From Macrosoma leucophasiata (lineage: Eukaryota; Arthropoda; Insecta; Lepidoptera; Hedylidae): a stretch of DNA of 64,000 bases. The position numbers and the translations under genes were made by a program. Shown here one piece after another: positions 20,941-33,006 of the stretch. Each line of letters begins with the position of its first letter. Within the stretch, counting starts at the first letter, position 1. The stretch covers positions 14,057,501 to 14,121,500 of the forward strand of contig JAWQUS010000008.1 in assembly GCA_036365455.1 (NCBI GenBank), in the 5' to 3' direction. The notes below the pieces were generated by a model. That model saw only the letters and a list, made by a program, of their open reading frames with translations. It was not told the origin of the DNA and made no database searches.

Positions 20941-22114
20941 TAAGTCTGGAACTGTCGGACAATATCGATGGATTAAGATACAATTTAAAGTTATATTGTG
21001 ACGATTTTTACCATATTTTACAGTAAAAACGCATCTTTATACCTATCCAAGAAAAATTATTGGTCTATATATAGATATTCGTATACTAAATTCTTCCGGT
21101 ACGACTGTGTGACCGACAGACAGCGGATAGTTTATACAGGTGCGTACCATGATGTCTTATTGCAATTTCATTTAGGGAATTGCAAAACTTTGTTTCATTT
21201 GTAAATGACAGAACGTGTGAAGAAAGGAGATGAAGCTAATAGTGATTCAAAAAAATCAGTGTACGTTGTAGGATTTAGATTGCTCATGATTTTAAAAAGA
21301 CATGGTGTGTCCGCTGGTTATAGTAAGAAAAATCTCGGAATTTTTTTTTATGTAGGTACGGTTACGTATCCTTGGAGAGTACCTATAGGCGGATACTGTG
21401 AGAGGATTTCGCATTTTTTTTAAAGTGAACGAAAGTTGCGGGTAAAAGCTAGTATTTCATAATTCTATTTCAGACGTTTCTTTCAACATGTACAAGCAAA
21501 GTGTTTATCTTATAATTGTATAACCAGGTTATTCCTGCAATCGGCGTCTATCACGACCTCTCGGAGACTTTGCATCCGTTCCCCTGCCAACGCTTCCGCT
21601 AGAGTGTCGCTTGTTTTTTTATTCCTTTAGCACAAATGCCGATGGTAAGACATTTATTATTTTGAAAATAAAACCTTCTGTTTTTTTTTTATTTTATTGA
21701 CTGTGATCTTGTTAGAGTATTTTGATGAGATGGAAAGGAATACAGTTCATTTATTGCAATAATTGAGGTTAATATATAGAGTAAACATTATGAACAACAA
21801 CTTAGTTCGGGCTTTAATTAAATTAACAGATAGCTATACATTATGTCATAATGTTAGTGCTCAATAAAAAGAAAAAAAGAATACATGACATTCTTCAATT
21901 CTTCAGTATTTTTACCCATAACCTTGTTGACTTCATACGACAAAATAATAATTATTATTATGTTAATCAATGATATTAATGTTGATGATAGTAATTTGGT
22001 TTGAACAGTATATTCAAACAATTTCGTTCAGACGCACATACATCCATAGTCTTGGTAGCAATATTAAGCTGTGTTTACAGACATAGAATAACAATTAATA
22101 GACCGGTGCGTGTT
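20941..22114. other. Unassigned stretch with a Helitron tip
   Basis: At 21425-21452 GAACGAAAGTTGCGGGTAAA..GCTAG followed by T looks like a Helitron 3' end; its 5' end was not found. No gene recognised in the rest. Confidence 0.35.
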
Positions 22115-22500
22115 TTAATTTATTAGGTATGTCGGTATATATTTCCTTGATTTCTGAATTCCCGCCCCAGTAGCCGCCGCTGACGCCTGTGTACAGGAGG
22201 CACGAATATGTGATGGAACCAACGTGTCTAGACACGTGACATCCCACGCTAAACATTGGCCTTGCTGCCACGGACTGAGCGTCACATCATCGGGCCTCTT
22301 GCCATCGGAACGAATAATACCGTTTGGTTTCAAAATTGCCGGACGAATGACGTCGTTGAGAGCAGACTGGTGAAGAATTCGACAGGCTCTACATGATGAC
22401 CGCACCCGTCCACTTGAGCAACATTGCGGCACAGATGCAGCTGAACCGACCTGATACCAACACGAAGACTCACCGCTAAAGCTGGAGTATATGACTGTCT
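22115..22500 (-). pseudogene. Retroelement RT-associated C-terminal domain, frameshifted
   Basis: Two minus frames together read LAVSLRVGIRSVQLHLCR, QVDGCGHHVEP, then after a frame change SALNDVIRPAILKPNG, RSDGKRPDDVTLSPWQQGQ and WDVTCLDTLVPSH. This order (a Cys/His cluster, ALNDVI, SDGKRPDG, WDATCVDTLAPSH) is the C-terminal module of a class of invertebrate reverse-transcriptase proteins. The catalytic RT domain is absent and the frame is broken, so it is a remnant of a mobile element rather than a host gene. Confidence 0.6.
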
Positions 22501-22739
22501 TGAATCAAATTTATATGTGCCCACGTTGGTTGAAGGGATTTCATTCAGTTATCAATCAGACTCTTTTTCGAAATAAGCAAGAAGACTGGCTCATTCAGTA
22601 CTATTGGCACTTTCCGCTTACAACTTTTGCTGCACCAACTTGCTTAGTGGCTCATCCCACTACAGGAACTTACAGTCATCGCCTCAGAAAGTGGGACTAC
22701 CTCAGCGCTAGCAGAAAGGCAACCTAATATTCGATCTGT

Positions 22740-22753
22740 AAGTCCCTTACAAT
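22740..22753. repeat. Target-site duplication, left copy
   Basis: AAGTCCCTTACAAT here and at 23043-23056 are identical and bracket the LINE fragment. Confidence 0.85.
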
Positions 22754-23042
22754 GAAGAGGTACTTACTGGTAAAGGAGAAGAGACAAATTTTGAAGATGA
22801 TAGAAAACAGGCGGGGCAGAATGCTGGGCCACCTGGTGCGACACGACGATTACATCATGACAATCATGGAAGGGAAAATTGAAGGAAAGAGAAGCAGAGG
22901 GAGACCAAGAAGAAGTTATATAGACCAAGTAAAGGAAAAAGTAAAAGTTGTGTCGTACCAGGATGTCAAGAAGTTAGCACAGGATAGAGAACGCTGGCGG
23001 TTATTCCACCGACAAGAGCATAGCTCTTAAATATAGAAGAAG
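22754..23042 (+). mobile_element. 5'-truncated LINE copy, 289 bp, with 14-bp TSD
   Basis: Encodes only the last ~90 residues of a reverse-transcriptase polyprotein: KMIENRRGRMLGHLVRHDDY, GKRSRGRPRRSYIDQ and QDRERWRLFHRQEH, then a stop and an AAGAAGAAG tail. The apparent ATG at 22752 is part of the target duplication, so no start codon belongs to the element. The wording is that of endonuclease-RT elements common in Lepidoptera (RTE-like, though the clade is uncertain). Confidence 0.8.
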
Positions 23043-23056
23043 AAGTCCCTTACAAT

Positions 23057-24351
23057 TTTGTGCAGAAGCCAGAAATGCAGGCGAAGCGACAGCTATAGTC
23101 CTGACACGAAGTCCACTACGGCGAACCGTGAGTGAAGATTATCCGAAACTAAATTATATAAAGTATCTTATCTATAGTTGATTGGAAAACCTATACGAAC
23201 TGTATGGTATTACAATAGGCAATTTCAAATTGTAAAAACCTCGCGCAAAGGGTTCTGCCTTTGCGCTAGTCTTACTCACGCTTGGCAGGTTTAATTTAAA
23301 CAAACAGTTCAACTCAATAAACAACTTTTCTGATTTTACCACTCTTTTTACTATTTTATTCGTTTTCCTATTTCAGAAACTACGTTGAAACTGACTGAAA
23401 TTACTTTTCACGTCAGTATTTTTTAGCTTTTAGCTGGCTTACCAATATTGGTAAACATTCGGTTGGCTGGTCTACCAATTTTGGTAGGCGATGTCGTTCG
23501 TCAAATAGGTAATCTAGACAAGTCACAGAGCATGAAATCAAATCATGTTCGAGCATCGTTCGACAGAGGTCTGCCATCAGCCTGGTTTTGCAAAACAGAT
23601 GTATAAATATACGAGTACTAGCTAATGGTATGTTGATATTTGCTTATCCTTTGCAACTGAACAGCTTTACCCAAGGAACACGAATGTAAAAAAGACATGC
23701 AATAGTTTGTGGCTGATTTAATCGCACAATTTTAAAAAGATCATTAAAAAATCAACCATGTGCGATTCGGTCTCACGTGCACGGATTTGCATACAATTGA
23801 GTATTGCCTATATTAGATACCTTAAATGCCAGAAGCTTTAAAGGTTCTCTTGTAACCAATTATTATATAACATTGTTTATAAAAGTATAAGAAGACACTT
23901 GATCTCAGTACGAAATTTGGAGACATAATTATATTAGTGCAAACCATATATAAAGACCAGCATACAAAAATTTTAGATGCGCTTAAGTTTATTATGTTGT
24001 TCCTGTTTTACGTCAAGTTATGAAACGTCGGCGTAGTCTATTATTGGGAGAAGAGTAGATTGAGCAAGCGCAACCTTAGTGGTGAATGTGGGTGGTTGGC
24101 AAAAAGATCTGCAGCCTTCTAAGAGAACCAAAAGCACCAATTAGCTGCTTACTGACTTCGAATATTTGCGTTGTTCTAGGTACATATATGGCTATGTTGT
24201 CAATAACGATTTTTGTGTCTCCTGTGCTGACTAGCCATTCGTCGAGCATATTATCAAACTTCGAATATATCACAGAGATTTATCTAGTGACAAAATCCGA
24301 TACCGACCCGTGATACAACTGCGATGTTCAACTGGTTCACAATATCACATT
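23057..24351. other. Unassigned stretch
   Basis: No gene. Near 23430-23490 two short self-complementary words ACCAATATTGGT and ACCAATTTTGGT lie about 45 bp apart; their meaning is unclear. Confidence 0.35.
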
Positions 24352-24420
24352 TTTTGACCCTGGGATTGAATCCAGGACCTCAGACGTAATTTGCAGTAGA
24401 AACCAACACCGAGGCAGACA
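24352..24420 (-). mobile_element. tRNA-headed SINE, head fragment (diverged)
   Basis: Reverse complement begins CTGCCTCGGTGTTGG and contains GAGGTCCTGGATTCAATCCC, the B-box region of the SINE head. The rest of the element is missing. Confidence 0.5.
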
Positions 24421-25544
24421 CCTCATAATATCACAACACATATAAGTCACTTATAAAATAATATTGATATTTTGTCTGGGCCATATTACGTAATATAAAA
24501 AAGGCTTGACTTCCTCTGGTAAATCATCAATGGAGTGTCATACGCACGATGTAATCTCATGAATAATGCCTTTCGTAAACTGAGAAACTAGTTATTTATA
24601 AAACATTTGCCAAACGTCGTATCCCCTTTGGAATGTTTGTTTCCTGTTGACTTCAAATAAGGTGTTCTCCGATTCAACTATTTTGATGTAGATTTAACAT
24701 CAAGCCTCTCTGAATAACTTTTTTCTTGGAATATAGAATTGTTGTTCTCATTATTAGGTAAAGCTACTATGATGGCACTTTAGGGCGTAGGCACAGCTTA
24801 TGCATTGGAAATAGCAACACTTTTACAATGGGCATTATTTATTAACATATAACTTATTTTAGGTAGATTGATATGTGTAGTGTATAGTGTTTGTAAGCTA
24901 CATTTAATTTAGGGAACGTAGTCCCTGTCTACATGATCAATTTTTTTAATTTATCAACTCACTTCCTCTTTTCGGTGACGAACTGTAGAATTTGCTGAGA
25001 AGAGCTTACAGTTTAAAAACATCTTTAGCGTAAAATATGTTTTTGAATGTCGGTGAACTAATTCGTAAAAACAAAACCATCTCCAACGCTCATTCAAAAG
25101 GAAGCCAACTCTACATTACCTATATGTTATACAACAAGAATGCCTAAATACATAAATAATTAATAAATAATTTTAACAGATAGAATAATTCATTATAACG
25201 CTTGTGAACGATATACTGACACAGTTCTAGGAAACCTTGTTCCTGTTTGTTTGACTCAAGCTGGTAACGACAAACATCGACTGACATTTCATGAACGCAT
25301 ACACGTTGCAAACGTATTTATTTACCGAGCAACTTGATAAGTTTGTACCTAGTATGCGCAAATAATACAAACAGGCAGGAAATGTAACTATCAAGGAGTA
25401 CCAGACTAGAACTTAGAACTAATATTTATGATGAACTGTTTGATATAGCGCCACCGTCTCATTTTCACGAGCACTACCCGCCGAAGAGAAGTTTTCTCCG
25501 TACCGACAGAATGCAGTCGTCCTGCCGTAAAAGGTCGTTAAGGT
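24421..25544. other. Unassigned stretch
   Basis: No gene or repeat recognised. Confidence 0.4.
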
Positions 25545-25905
25545 AGTATCTAATTGTCTGTCAACTTATTAAAATAAAATATAATAATACATCAAACATA
25601 AATATAACTACGTTAAGAAAACCCGACTTCAAAACTGAAAAGTAAAAAATAATATAGATTTAATTGTAATTATATACTACCTATTATAAATAATAGGTAG
25701 TATATAATTACATTATTTAAATCTTTAGTATCTAATTGTCTGTCAACTTATTAACATAAAATATAATAATAATATAAATATGACTACGTTAAGTTAACTT
25801 CAAAACTGAAAAGTTAAAAATAATAAAGATTTAATTGTAATTATATACTACCTATTATAAATAATAGGTAGTAGTCGGTTTTCTTAACGTAGTTATATTT
25901 ATTTA
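25545..25905. repeat. Repeat family F: 182-bp tandem pair with hairpins and inverted outer ends
   Basis: AGTATCTAATTGTCTGTCAA starts both units (25545 and 25727, period 182). Each unit has TACTACCTATTATAAATAATAGGTAGTA. In the first, 25666-25686 and 25691-25711 are perfect 21-bp inverted arms. The outer words TAACTACGTTAAGAAAAC (from about 25607) and GTTTTCTTAACGTAGTTA (from about 25879) are also inverted. A related piece is at 35030-35160. Confidence 0.7.
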
Positions 25906-26454
25906 ATACTTTTTAGTTTATTGCTGCATTGCCAATTAGGTTCATGTTCACATCTGCTAAATTTGTAAAATCTGACTCTTTTAGCTTCGGGACAATTAAG
26001 TACCTTATTTAAATTGTTTAGGTGTGTCGATACAAAATTATTACACGACTATACGAAATCAATGAAAAAAAATTATCCGCGAAGGAGTAAATAACCTGTG
26101 TTGTGTCGTCGATGAGTAAATGTGTCATTGTCATCTTGCTGTCATGCGCATTAGGACTACGTCAGTGGATTCAACGCACTGTATGACAACTCGCCGTCTA
26201 TTCTTATTCCTTTAGTGTGAGGTGAAAGTAAGTATAAAAATGCTCATAAAATAAAAACTGATGGGCCTATCTGAATTAAATTTATATGGGACCAATTCGA
26301 AACTATTCCGCATCAAACATCATCAGAATCAGGTAATTCGGTAAACAAATCTCAACAAAAATCGCGTACATACAAAACAAAAAAACCGGCCGAATTGAGA
26401 ACCTTCTCGTTTTTTGAACTCGGTTAAAAAACGTAAACTCCAACAAAAATCATT
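25906..26454. other. Unassigned stretch
   Basis: Contains a common lepidopteran phrase GAGAACCTTCTCGTTTTTTG (near 26398), also present reversed near 34980. No gene. Confidence 0.35.
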
Positions 26455-26645
26455 TGTTGTTCGTTAATTTTGGTTTTGAATGATTTTTGGAAGTCCAGGG
26501 AAGGTTTAAATGTAAGAAAATATGAAGAAATTGAAGGGAAATAGTAAAAACCAATTTAATTTTCCCATACAAATAGTCCGTATTTATCAAACCTTCGACA
26601 CATTATTTCATTCTGAGGCAATACGAAGCTCGCCGGGTCAGCTAG
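26455..26645 (+). mobile_element. Non-autonomous Helitron, 5'-truncated
   Basis: Ends GGCAATACGAAGCTCGCC, GGGTCAGCTAG then T. The body (AGTCCAGGGAAGGTTTAAA, ATTTCATTCTGAGGCAA) matches the copy at 2475 in the opposite orientation. Confidence 0.7.
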
Positions 26646-27279
26646 TGTTTAATATAAACTTGAAAAACTAAGGTTGTCACCTTAGATTTCCTTTCATATA
26701 AGTTTTGACGCTTTCTTCCTGTTTATAAGAAATTTCGTCTTTGACAGGTTTCAACACAACCAGTCCATTTTTGTTTTTTTTTATTTGGGTACCTTTATAA
26801 AGAAAGTGCTCGTAAATAAAGCATATCTTACGCTTCGGGGATTTCTGTAGCGGACGGAGGTCTGTAGAGAGAACCCCAGGACCGCGGGACCTCCATGCAC
26901 TTAACAATTTTTAAAACTAAATTTATTAATTTAATAAGCTTGATTGTAAACACAATAAGTTGAACCAAAGTGAAGAAAGCACACACATGTAAGTACGTAA
27001 AATTTGAACAACATTCTAGAATCCTTCGGAGTAGATACAGCATGTTTGTGCGGAAAATTTTTAATATATTAGAAAACTTTCACGTTAGGTCGGGGCAATG
27101 CGAAACTTGAGGTCCCGACTTTAAAATTTGCTGTTCTATATTCTATTTTACTTTATTTTAATAGGATTAAGATGGCTTTACTACGGAAAGAAGTACAGTT
27201 ACGTGTAAGTGAAGTTGACTGTAAAACCCTTCAAATACTAAATCTCATTGTTTATTATTGAAAAAAATCGAGAGGTTTC
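26646..27279. other. Unassigned stretch
   Basis: No gene or repeat recognised; reading frames here are short and overlapping. Confidence 0.35.
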
Positions 27280-27662
27280 TCGGTCGGTGCATATGCACGG
27301 AGTATGGGTAGAGACCAAGTCCGCCCGTCCGTTTGTCTGTCCATCTGACCGTCTGTCCGTCTGTCCGCAGTCTACGAGCATAGCGCGTAGACTATTTGTA
27401 CTAGACAGTAAAAAAATATTTTAGGTAACCAATATTTCTTAGACTCAAGTATCCCCTTCCCCTATCAGCAACAGTGGGTGGTACCTACTTGAACGCGTGA
27501 AAAAAAAGACATAGTGACATATACCTAACGAATTTAAAAGAGAAAATATTACAGATTTTTAGACTCTACATATTAACGAGTAATAGTCGATCTACATAAA
27601 AAAGTACCTATTTGGAAAACGGATCCCTCTATTGCGCTTGACCCGACACGCACTTGCCCGGT
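27280..27662 (-). repeat. Dispersed repeat family G
   Basis: Minus-strand start ACCGGGCAAGTGCGTGTCGG (27643-27662) and, toward 27330, a reversed GACAGACGG simple run. The interior is strongly diverged. Confidence 0.55.
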
Positions 27663-29360
27663 ACAAATTTCGTACTCCTCCGTTCGCGTAATTTTAGTAA
27701 AAAGGTGTACAAAGATTTGCTTCTCGTATTTATATAAAGACAATCTTTGTATTAATAAGTGTCGCTCCAAACTCTCTGCCTACCCCGCAATGGACTGCGT
27801 GTCATACGTTTTGTACATATGTTTTGTATGAATATTGTTCAATGAATTGGGTATTTTAACGATTCAAATAAAGAGCCAACAACTCAATTTAAAACGATTT
27901 GCGGATCTCAAAATGAAAGTATTTGATTATAGTGATCATGATCACCACGTAACACACTTCGTGTCTGGATTACGTTACGTCACATCGTGTAGAGAATATC
28001 TACTTTGAACATTTTTCCTAAAGGCGTAGGCACCGCTTTATCTAATTTATTTGACTCTAAATGATAATGTGTAGCGTTATCGTGTTCCGGTTGGAAGTTG
28101 GAATGAAGACGTTAATGTACGGCTCCGTTATTACAGGCACCAACAAAATATTTTAGGCTTCAGGAATTAGAACCTCATCTAAAATGAGAAGTATTTTTTA
28201 ATGTTGATAGATTCGCTATATTCGTTTTTCAATTAACAATTAATTAACTTTGAAACGAAAATTAAATATGTTTATGTTATTTTATGACTTAGGTATGATG
28301 GGTTGCGTAAAAAGGGATAAGTACGTTGAGGGATTGTAGGGCATCCATATGAGTGGACTCTCTGACTGCCTTAATAAGACTATTTTGCGTAGACTACAAT
28401 GGGTCATGATAGTCAGGGCGATAAGGGGGTACCGCATCATATTATTATGTGTATGAAGCGGCGTGGGCGTGCGTTTTGGTTGGCAGCCAACTCTCTGGGA
28501 TCTCGCGGCTAAGATCATTAGCGAGTAAAATACGTAATAATAGTTTTAACATTAGACACCAAACATAATATGTCTTTTCCGCTGATAAGGGCGAACGACT
28601 ATGTTTGAGCGCGGCTCGGAGCTTTTACCCTTTAGCTTCCAAGATTGTTCTAAAGGAATTAAACAAAGCTTTCCGATAACCTGTTTCTCAGTTGTAGATT
28701 CCTAGCTTGTGGTTCACCAAACCTACATAATCCCTCAGGCCACAAGAAAAATATGACAATTGATATCTTATTATTCTCGGACCCAATCGGGTCCATTGCG
28801 GCTTGAGGCATAATAGGTACATTAATACGATACATGAATACATAGAAAGGTACCATCTTAATGAAAAAAGCCTATTATTTTATCTACTGACACGGGTGGT
28901 AGAGATCCATTTTTGGAGCTCAAGGGCGTACGGACCACCGAACTACCAAATATATTTGGTAAATGGCGGGTAATATATGGCCACGGAGTAACTACCGCAA
29001 AAAGACAAAGCAACATAGGCCTTAGGGGTCACGTATCTGCATGTTGACCGCTGGTTTTTATGTAATAAATATCGTTTATTTCATCCCCCAATACATACAT
29101 GTGACACTTTAGTAGGTATATTATATAAAAAAAGGTACATAGTAGTTACTGAGTAATTTAAGTACAAAATTGTGGGAAGCGGGTGTCTGACATAGGTAAA
29201 TAGATCTGTATTACAGATCATCAGGTTCCCTCCCCGTGATACAACATGCTTGACTACTTCAGTAGGTATGTGTATTTCTATAATATAATATTTATTTTAC
29301 ACAATTTTATAATTTTACAATTCTACAAGCCTGCGAAAAGATTTTTATTTTTTAATTTCT
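27663..29360. other. Unassigned 1.7-kb stretch
   Basis: A CTCTGCCTACCCC scrap at 27773-27785 resembles the ends of repeat families seen elsewhere. No coding region is supported. Confidence 0.35.
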
Positions 29361-29642
29361 TTTTATATTTTGGATGTGGCAAACAAGCATGCAGTTCACA
29401 TTGATGTTAAGTGATGACTGCAGTCTATAGACACCCACACAGAGACCGAGGTCAAAATGCAGATGCGTAACCACTCCTGAGACCTAAGGTGTTATGCCTC
29501 TATGCCGAAAATTACAGGGCCGTACATTACCACCTGACTGGAACACGATAGTGCTGAACACTACCATTCAGCGGCAAGTATATTAGGTATTACGGTGGTG
29601 CCTACGCCCGCGAGCTCCGTCACTGGAGCTCTACCACCAGTA
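29361..29642 (-). mobile_element. CR1-type LINE tail unit, full length
   Basis: From GATGTGGCAAACAAGCATGC to GAGCTCTACCACCAGTA on the plus strand, the complete ~280-bp family unit reversed. It carries no coding sequence. Confidence 0.7.
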
Positions 29643-29927
29643 AAAACAGATGAGAGAGAAGAGTAAATGTGACCAGACCATGATGCCAGGGTTCACCCGC
29701 CCGGGCTTAACATGCTATGACGCTGGGTATGGTGGTAGGTATATCCCGTGATAGATGTCTATAGCCTGCAGATATTACTTTTTACTATCCATATGAATTG
29801 CATGCTGTTTGTTTGCCACCATCATTATAATACAGTAACTTATTTTAATGTGGAAAATGGCCGATCATGTTAGGACAACTTAAATTTCGTTTAATTTGTG
29901 AAGTCAAATAGAAAAATATTGGCGTGG

Positions 29928-30100
29928 CAATAAAATATCCTAAACCTTTATTTGTCGCATCGCATAAGTCCACGGATCATTTGCCGAATGCCCATCAATG
30001 TTTGTGCTATGGATATCCTACAGTGGCATATTGTTACGGATATTTTACAGATTCACCGTACACACTGTTAACTGATACTAACAATGAATTTGGAATAAAT
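29928..30100 (+). repeat. Duplicated flank A-B (resembles an unfilled site)
   Basis: Block A (29928-30015, ATATCCTAAACC..CCACGGATCATTTGCCGAA) recurs at 30580-30683. Block B (30030-30100, GTTACGGATATTTTACAG..CACACTG) recurs at 33390-33460. Here A and B are adjacent; in the other copy they bracket the tRNA-array element. Confidence 0.6.
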
Positions 30101-30224
30101 GCTTTTTTAAGAGTGAGTTCTCATGAGAGGATTTCTGGTCACTTTCAGTTTCTATGTTATCACTTCTGTGGTCGTATTTTCTAATTCAGTTCACATCAAT
30201 TTGATTACAGTACTTTACAGTACT

Positions 30225-30522
30225 CCGCCTGCAATCCCCGAAGGGGTAGGCAGAGGTAAATGCCTGCATTCAAGCATACATGCAAACAACCACGTTTCGC
30301 CGGTTATGTTTTGGCCCATGTAACAGGTGGCGAGCCTGTTGACATCTCCGTGCCAATTACCAAACTTCGAGGTACTGGGAAATTGCCAGAAAATGGAAAA
30401 ATCCCAATTGAATTAGAGATAAACGGCCTCACAACATTATCTCGGATAGTCACCTACCCGGGAATCGGACCCAGGACCCCAGCGTAGTAGTAGTGGCCTG
30501 CTATCACTAGGCCACTGAGGCA
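30225..30522 (-). mobile_element. tRNA-headed SINE, near full length (298 bp)
   Basis: Reverse complement begins CTGCCTCAGTGGCCTAGTGA, has B-box-like GGTCCGATTCCCGGG, then GGTACCTCGAAGTTTGG, GGGCCAAAACATAACCGG and ends CTGCCTACCCCTTCGGGGAT. Length and order match the copy at 43508. It lies between duplicated blocks B and A'. Confidence 0.75.
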
Positions 30523-30579
30523 GTTTTTCTAATAACAATCTTGCAAAATCAATGTACCGGTACGTATGTATTAAAATAT

Positions 30580-30683
30580 TGGTGTAGTCGTAAGATATCC
30601 TAAATCTACAATTGTCACATCGCATGTGCCCACGGATCATTTTGCGAACGCCGATGCTGCATGTTTGCTATCAATATCCCATA
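30580..30683 (+). repeat. Duplicated flank A'
   Basis: Matches 29928-30015 (CCACGGATCATTTTGCGAAC) and stops just where the inverted-repeat element begins at 30684. Confidence 0.6.
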
Positions 30684-31081
30684 TAGGTTAGGAACCCGCT
30701 GCAGAATTATTTTGTTGATCGAGTTATGCTGAAAACCTAATTTTTACGCATATTTATGGTCTAGAGAATTTAATACTCGTATCCACTAGGTTTCCTATCA
30801 AAATATATTATGAACGCTTATATATTTTATTAAATTATTTTATCTTTTACAGCCCCTCTTGTTTATATATACTTTATTGTACACCAATACATTTATAGAG
30901 ACAAAAGAATAGAATAAATAGACTATACAAAAGGCAGTCATATCACAAAATTGCAAACCCTTATTTGCGGCCAGATTTAGTTTGGCAATATATTTATAAT
31001 TGTTTTTTTTTATATTATTTCGCATTAACACATGCTTGTGAAATATATTTTATTTTTAAAGAAAAATGGAAAGAAAAATTT

Positions 31082-31156
31082 GACTTCAGGCGAGGCTCGA
31101 ACTCGCGACCTACTGGGAATCTAGTCCAGCCGCTCTTCCAATTGAGCTACTGAAGC
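31082..31156 (-). tRNA. tRNA-like gene, array copy 1
   Basis: 75 nt. Acceptor GCTTCAG pairs with CTGAAGT (one G-U), TA, D arm GCTC-AATTGGAA-GAGC, T arm GCGAG-TTCGAGC-CTCGC, discriminator C. The anticodon arm GCTGG/CCAGT encloses ACTAGATTC, a 9-base loop or an A-C pair closing CTAGATT; if U33 is placed there the anticodon is AGA (Ser). There is no long variable arm, position 37 would be U and the loop is oversized, so it may not be a working tRNA. A-box TAGCTCAATTGG and B-box AGTTCGAGCC are good, and TTTTT follows the 3' end within 5 bases. Confidence 0.7.
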
Positions 31157-31394
31157 CCTGCCCGATTTGTCGAATCTTTCCTTCACATCTATTGCATTGC
31201 TTTATGGTAGCAGTAGCGCCATCTATTACCAACTATGCTAGTTAGGCAACCGATATAATAGACTTTTCAGTTTATTGAATATCGTAAAGAAGTCGCTTTT
31301 ACCCTTAATAATTGTTTTTTTTTTATATTATTTCGCATTAACACATGCTTGTGAAATATATTTTATTTTTAAAGAAAAATGGAAAGAAAAATTT

Positions 31395-31469
31395 GACTTC
31401 AGGCGAGGCTCGAACTCGCGACCTACTGGGAATCTAGTCCAGCCGCTCTTCCAATTGAGCTACTGAAGC
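31395..31469 (-). tRNA. tRNA-like gene, array copy 2
   Basis: Identical to copy 1 in the tRNA-like part, including the Pol III boxes and following T run. Confidence 0.7.
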
Positions 31470-31706
31470 CCTGCCCGATTTGTCGAATCTTTCCTTCACA
31501 TCTATTGCATTGCTTTATGGTAGCAGTAGCGCCATCTATTACCAACTATGCTAGTTAGGCAACCGATATAATAGACTTTTCAGTTTATTGAATATCGTAA
31601 AGAAGTCGCTTTTACCCTTAATAATTGTTTTTTTTTATATTATTTCGCATTAACACATGCTTGTGAAATATATTTTATTTTTAAAGAAAAATGGAAAGAA
31701 AAATTT

Positions 31707-31781
31707 GACTTCAGGCGAGGCTCGAACTCGCGACCTACTGGGAATCTAGTCCAGCCGCTCTTCCAATTGAGCTACTGAAGC
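31707..31781 (-). tRNA. tRNA-like gene, array copy 3
   Basis: Identical to copy 1 in the tRNA-like part. The spacer of this unit has the one-base C-to-A variant near 31845. Confidence 0.7.
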
Positions 31782-32018
31782 CCTGCCCGATTTGTCGAAT
31801 CTTTCCTTCACATCTATTGCATTGCTTTATGGTAGCAGTAGCGCAATCTATTACCAACTATGCTAGTTAGGCAACCGATATAATAGACTTTTCAGTTTAT
31901 TGAATATCGTAAAGAAGTCGCTTTTACCCTTAATAATTGTTTTTTTTTATATTATTTCGCATTAACACATGCTTGTGAAATATATTTTATTTTTAAAGAA
32001 AAATGGAAAGAAAAATTT

Positions 32019-32093
32019 GACTTCAGGCGAGGCTCGAACTCGCGACCTACTGGGAATCTAGTCCAGCCGCTCTTCCAATTGAGCTACTGAAGC
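32019..32093 (-). tRNA. tRNA-like gene, array copy 4
   Basis: Identical to copy 1 in the tRNA-like part. Confidence 0.7.
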
Positions 32094-32331
32094 CCTGCCC
32101 GATTTGTCGAATCTTTCCTTCACATCTATTGCATTGCTTTATGGTAGCAGTAGCGCCATCTATTACCAACTATGCTAGTTAGGCAACCGATATAATAGAC
32201 TTTTCAGTTTATTGAATATCGTAAAGAAGTCGCTTTTACCCTTAATAATTGTTTTTTTTTTATATTATTTCGCATTAACACATGCTTGTGAAATATATTT
32301 TATTTTTAAAGAAAAATGGAAAGAAAAATTT

Positions 32332-32406
32332 GACTTCAGGCGAGGCTCGAACTCGCGACCTACTGGGAATCTAGTCCAGCCGCTCTTCCAATTGAGCTAC
32401 TGAAGC
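32332..32406 (-). tRNA. tRNA-like gene, array copy 5
   Basis: Identical to copy 1 in the tRNA-like part. Confidence 0.7.
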
Positions 32407-32643
32407 CCTGCCCGATTTGTCGAATCTTTCCTTCACATCTATTGCATTGCTTTATGGTAGCAGTAGCGCCATCTATTACCAACTATGCTAGTTAGGCAAC
32501 CGATATAATAGACTTTTCAGTTTATTGAATATCGTAAAGAAGTCGCTTTTACCCTTAATAATTGTTTTTTTTTATATTATTTCGCATTAACACATGCTTG
32601 TGAAATATATTTTATTTTTAAAGAAAAATGGAAAGAAAAATTT

Positions 32644-32718
32644 GACTTCAGGCGAGGCTCGAACTCGCGACCTACTGGGAATCTAGTCCAGCCGCTCTTC
32701 CAATTGAGCTACTGAAGC
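32644..32718 (-). tRNA. tRNA-like gene, array copy 6
   Basis: Identical to copy 1 in the tRNA-like part; the last complete copy. Confidence 0.7.
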
Positions 32719-32956
32719 CCTGCCCGATTTGTCGAATCTTTCCTTCACATCTATTGCATTGCTTTATGGTAGCAGTAGCGCCATCTATTACCAACTATGC
32801 TAGTTAGGCAACCGATATAATAGACTTTTCAGTTTATTGAATATCGTAAAGAAGTCGCTTTTACCCTTAATAATTGTTTTTTTTTATATTATTTCGCATT
32901 AACACATGCTTGTGAAATATATTTTATTTTTAAAGAAAAATGGAAAGAAAAATTTT

Positions 32957-33006
32957 GGCTGGACTAGATTCCCAGTAGGTCGCGAGTTCGAGCCTCGCCT
33001 GAAGTC
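32957..33006 (+). pseudogene. Inverted partial tRNA-like copy at the array end
   Basis: The 3' half of the tRNA (from GGCTGGACTAGATTCC through the T arm to GAAGTC) appears on the plus strand. It is bracketed by AATGGAAAGAAAAATTT on the left and its reverse complement on the right, so the segment has flipped relative to the array units and lost its 5' half. Confidence 0.8.

Noticed and set aside
23430..23490. ACCAATATTGGT / ACCAATTTTGGT pair as paired regulatory sites
   Set aside because: Short AT-rich near-palindromes are expected by chance in this composition.
31082..31156. Calling the array gene a bona fide tRNA-Ser(AGA)
   Set aside because: It lacks the long variable arm required of serine tRNA, has a 9-base anticodon loop and U37; only tRNA-like status is supported.
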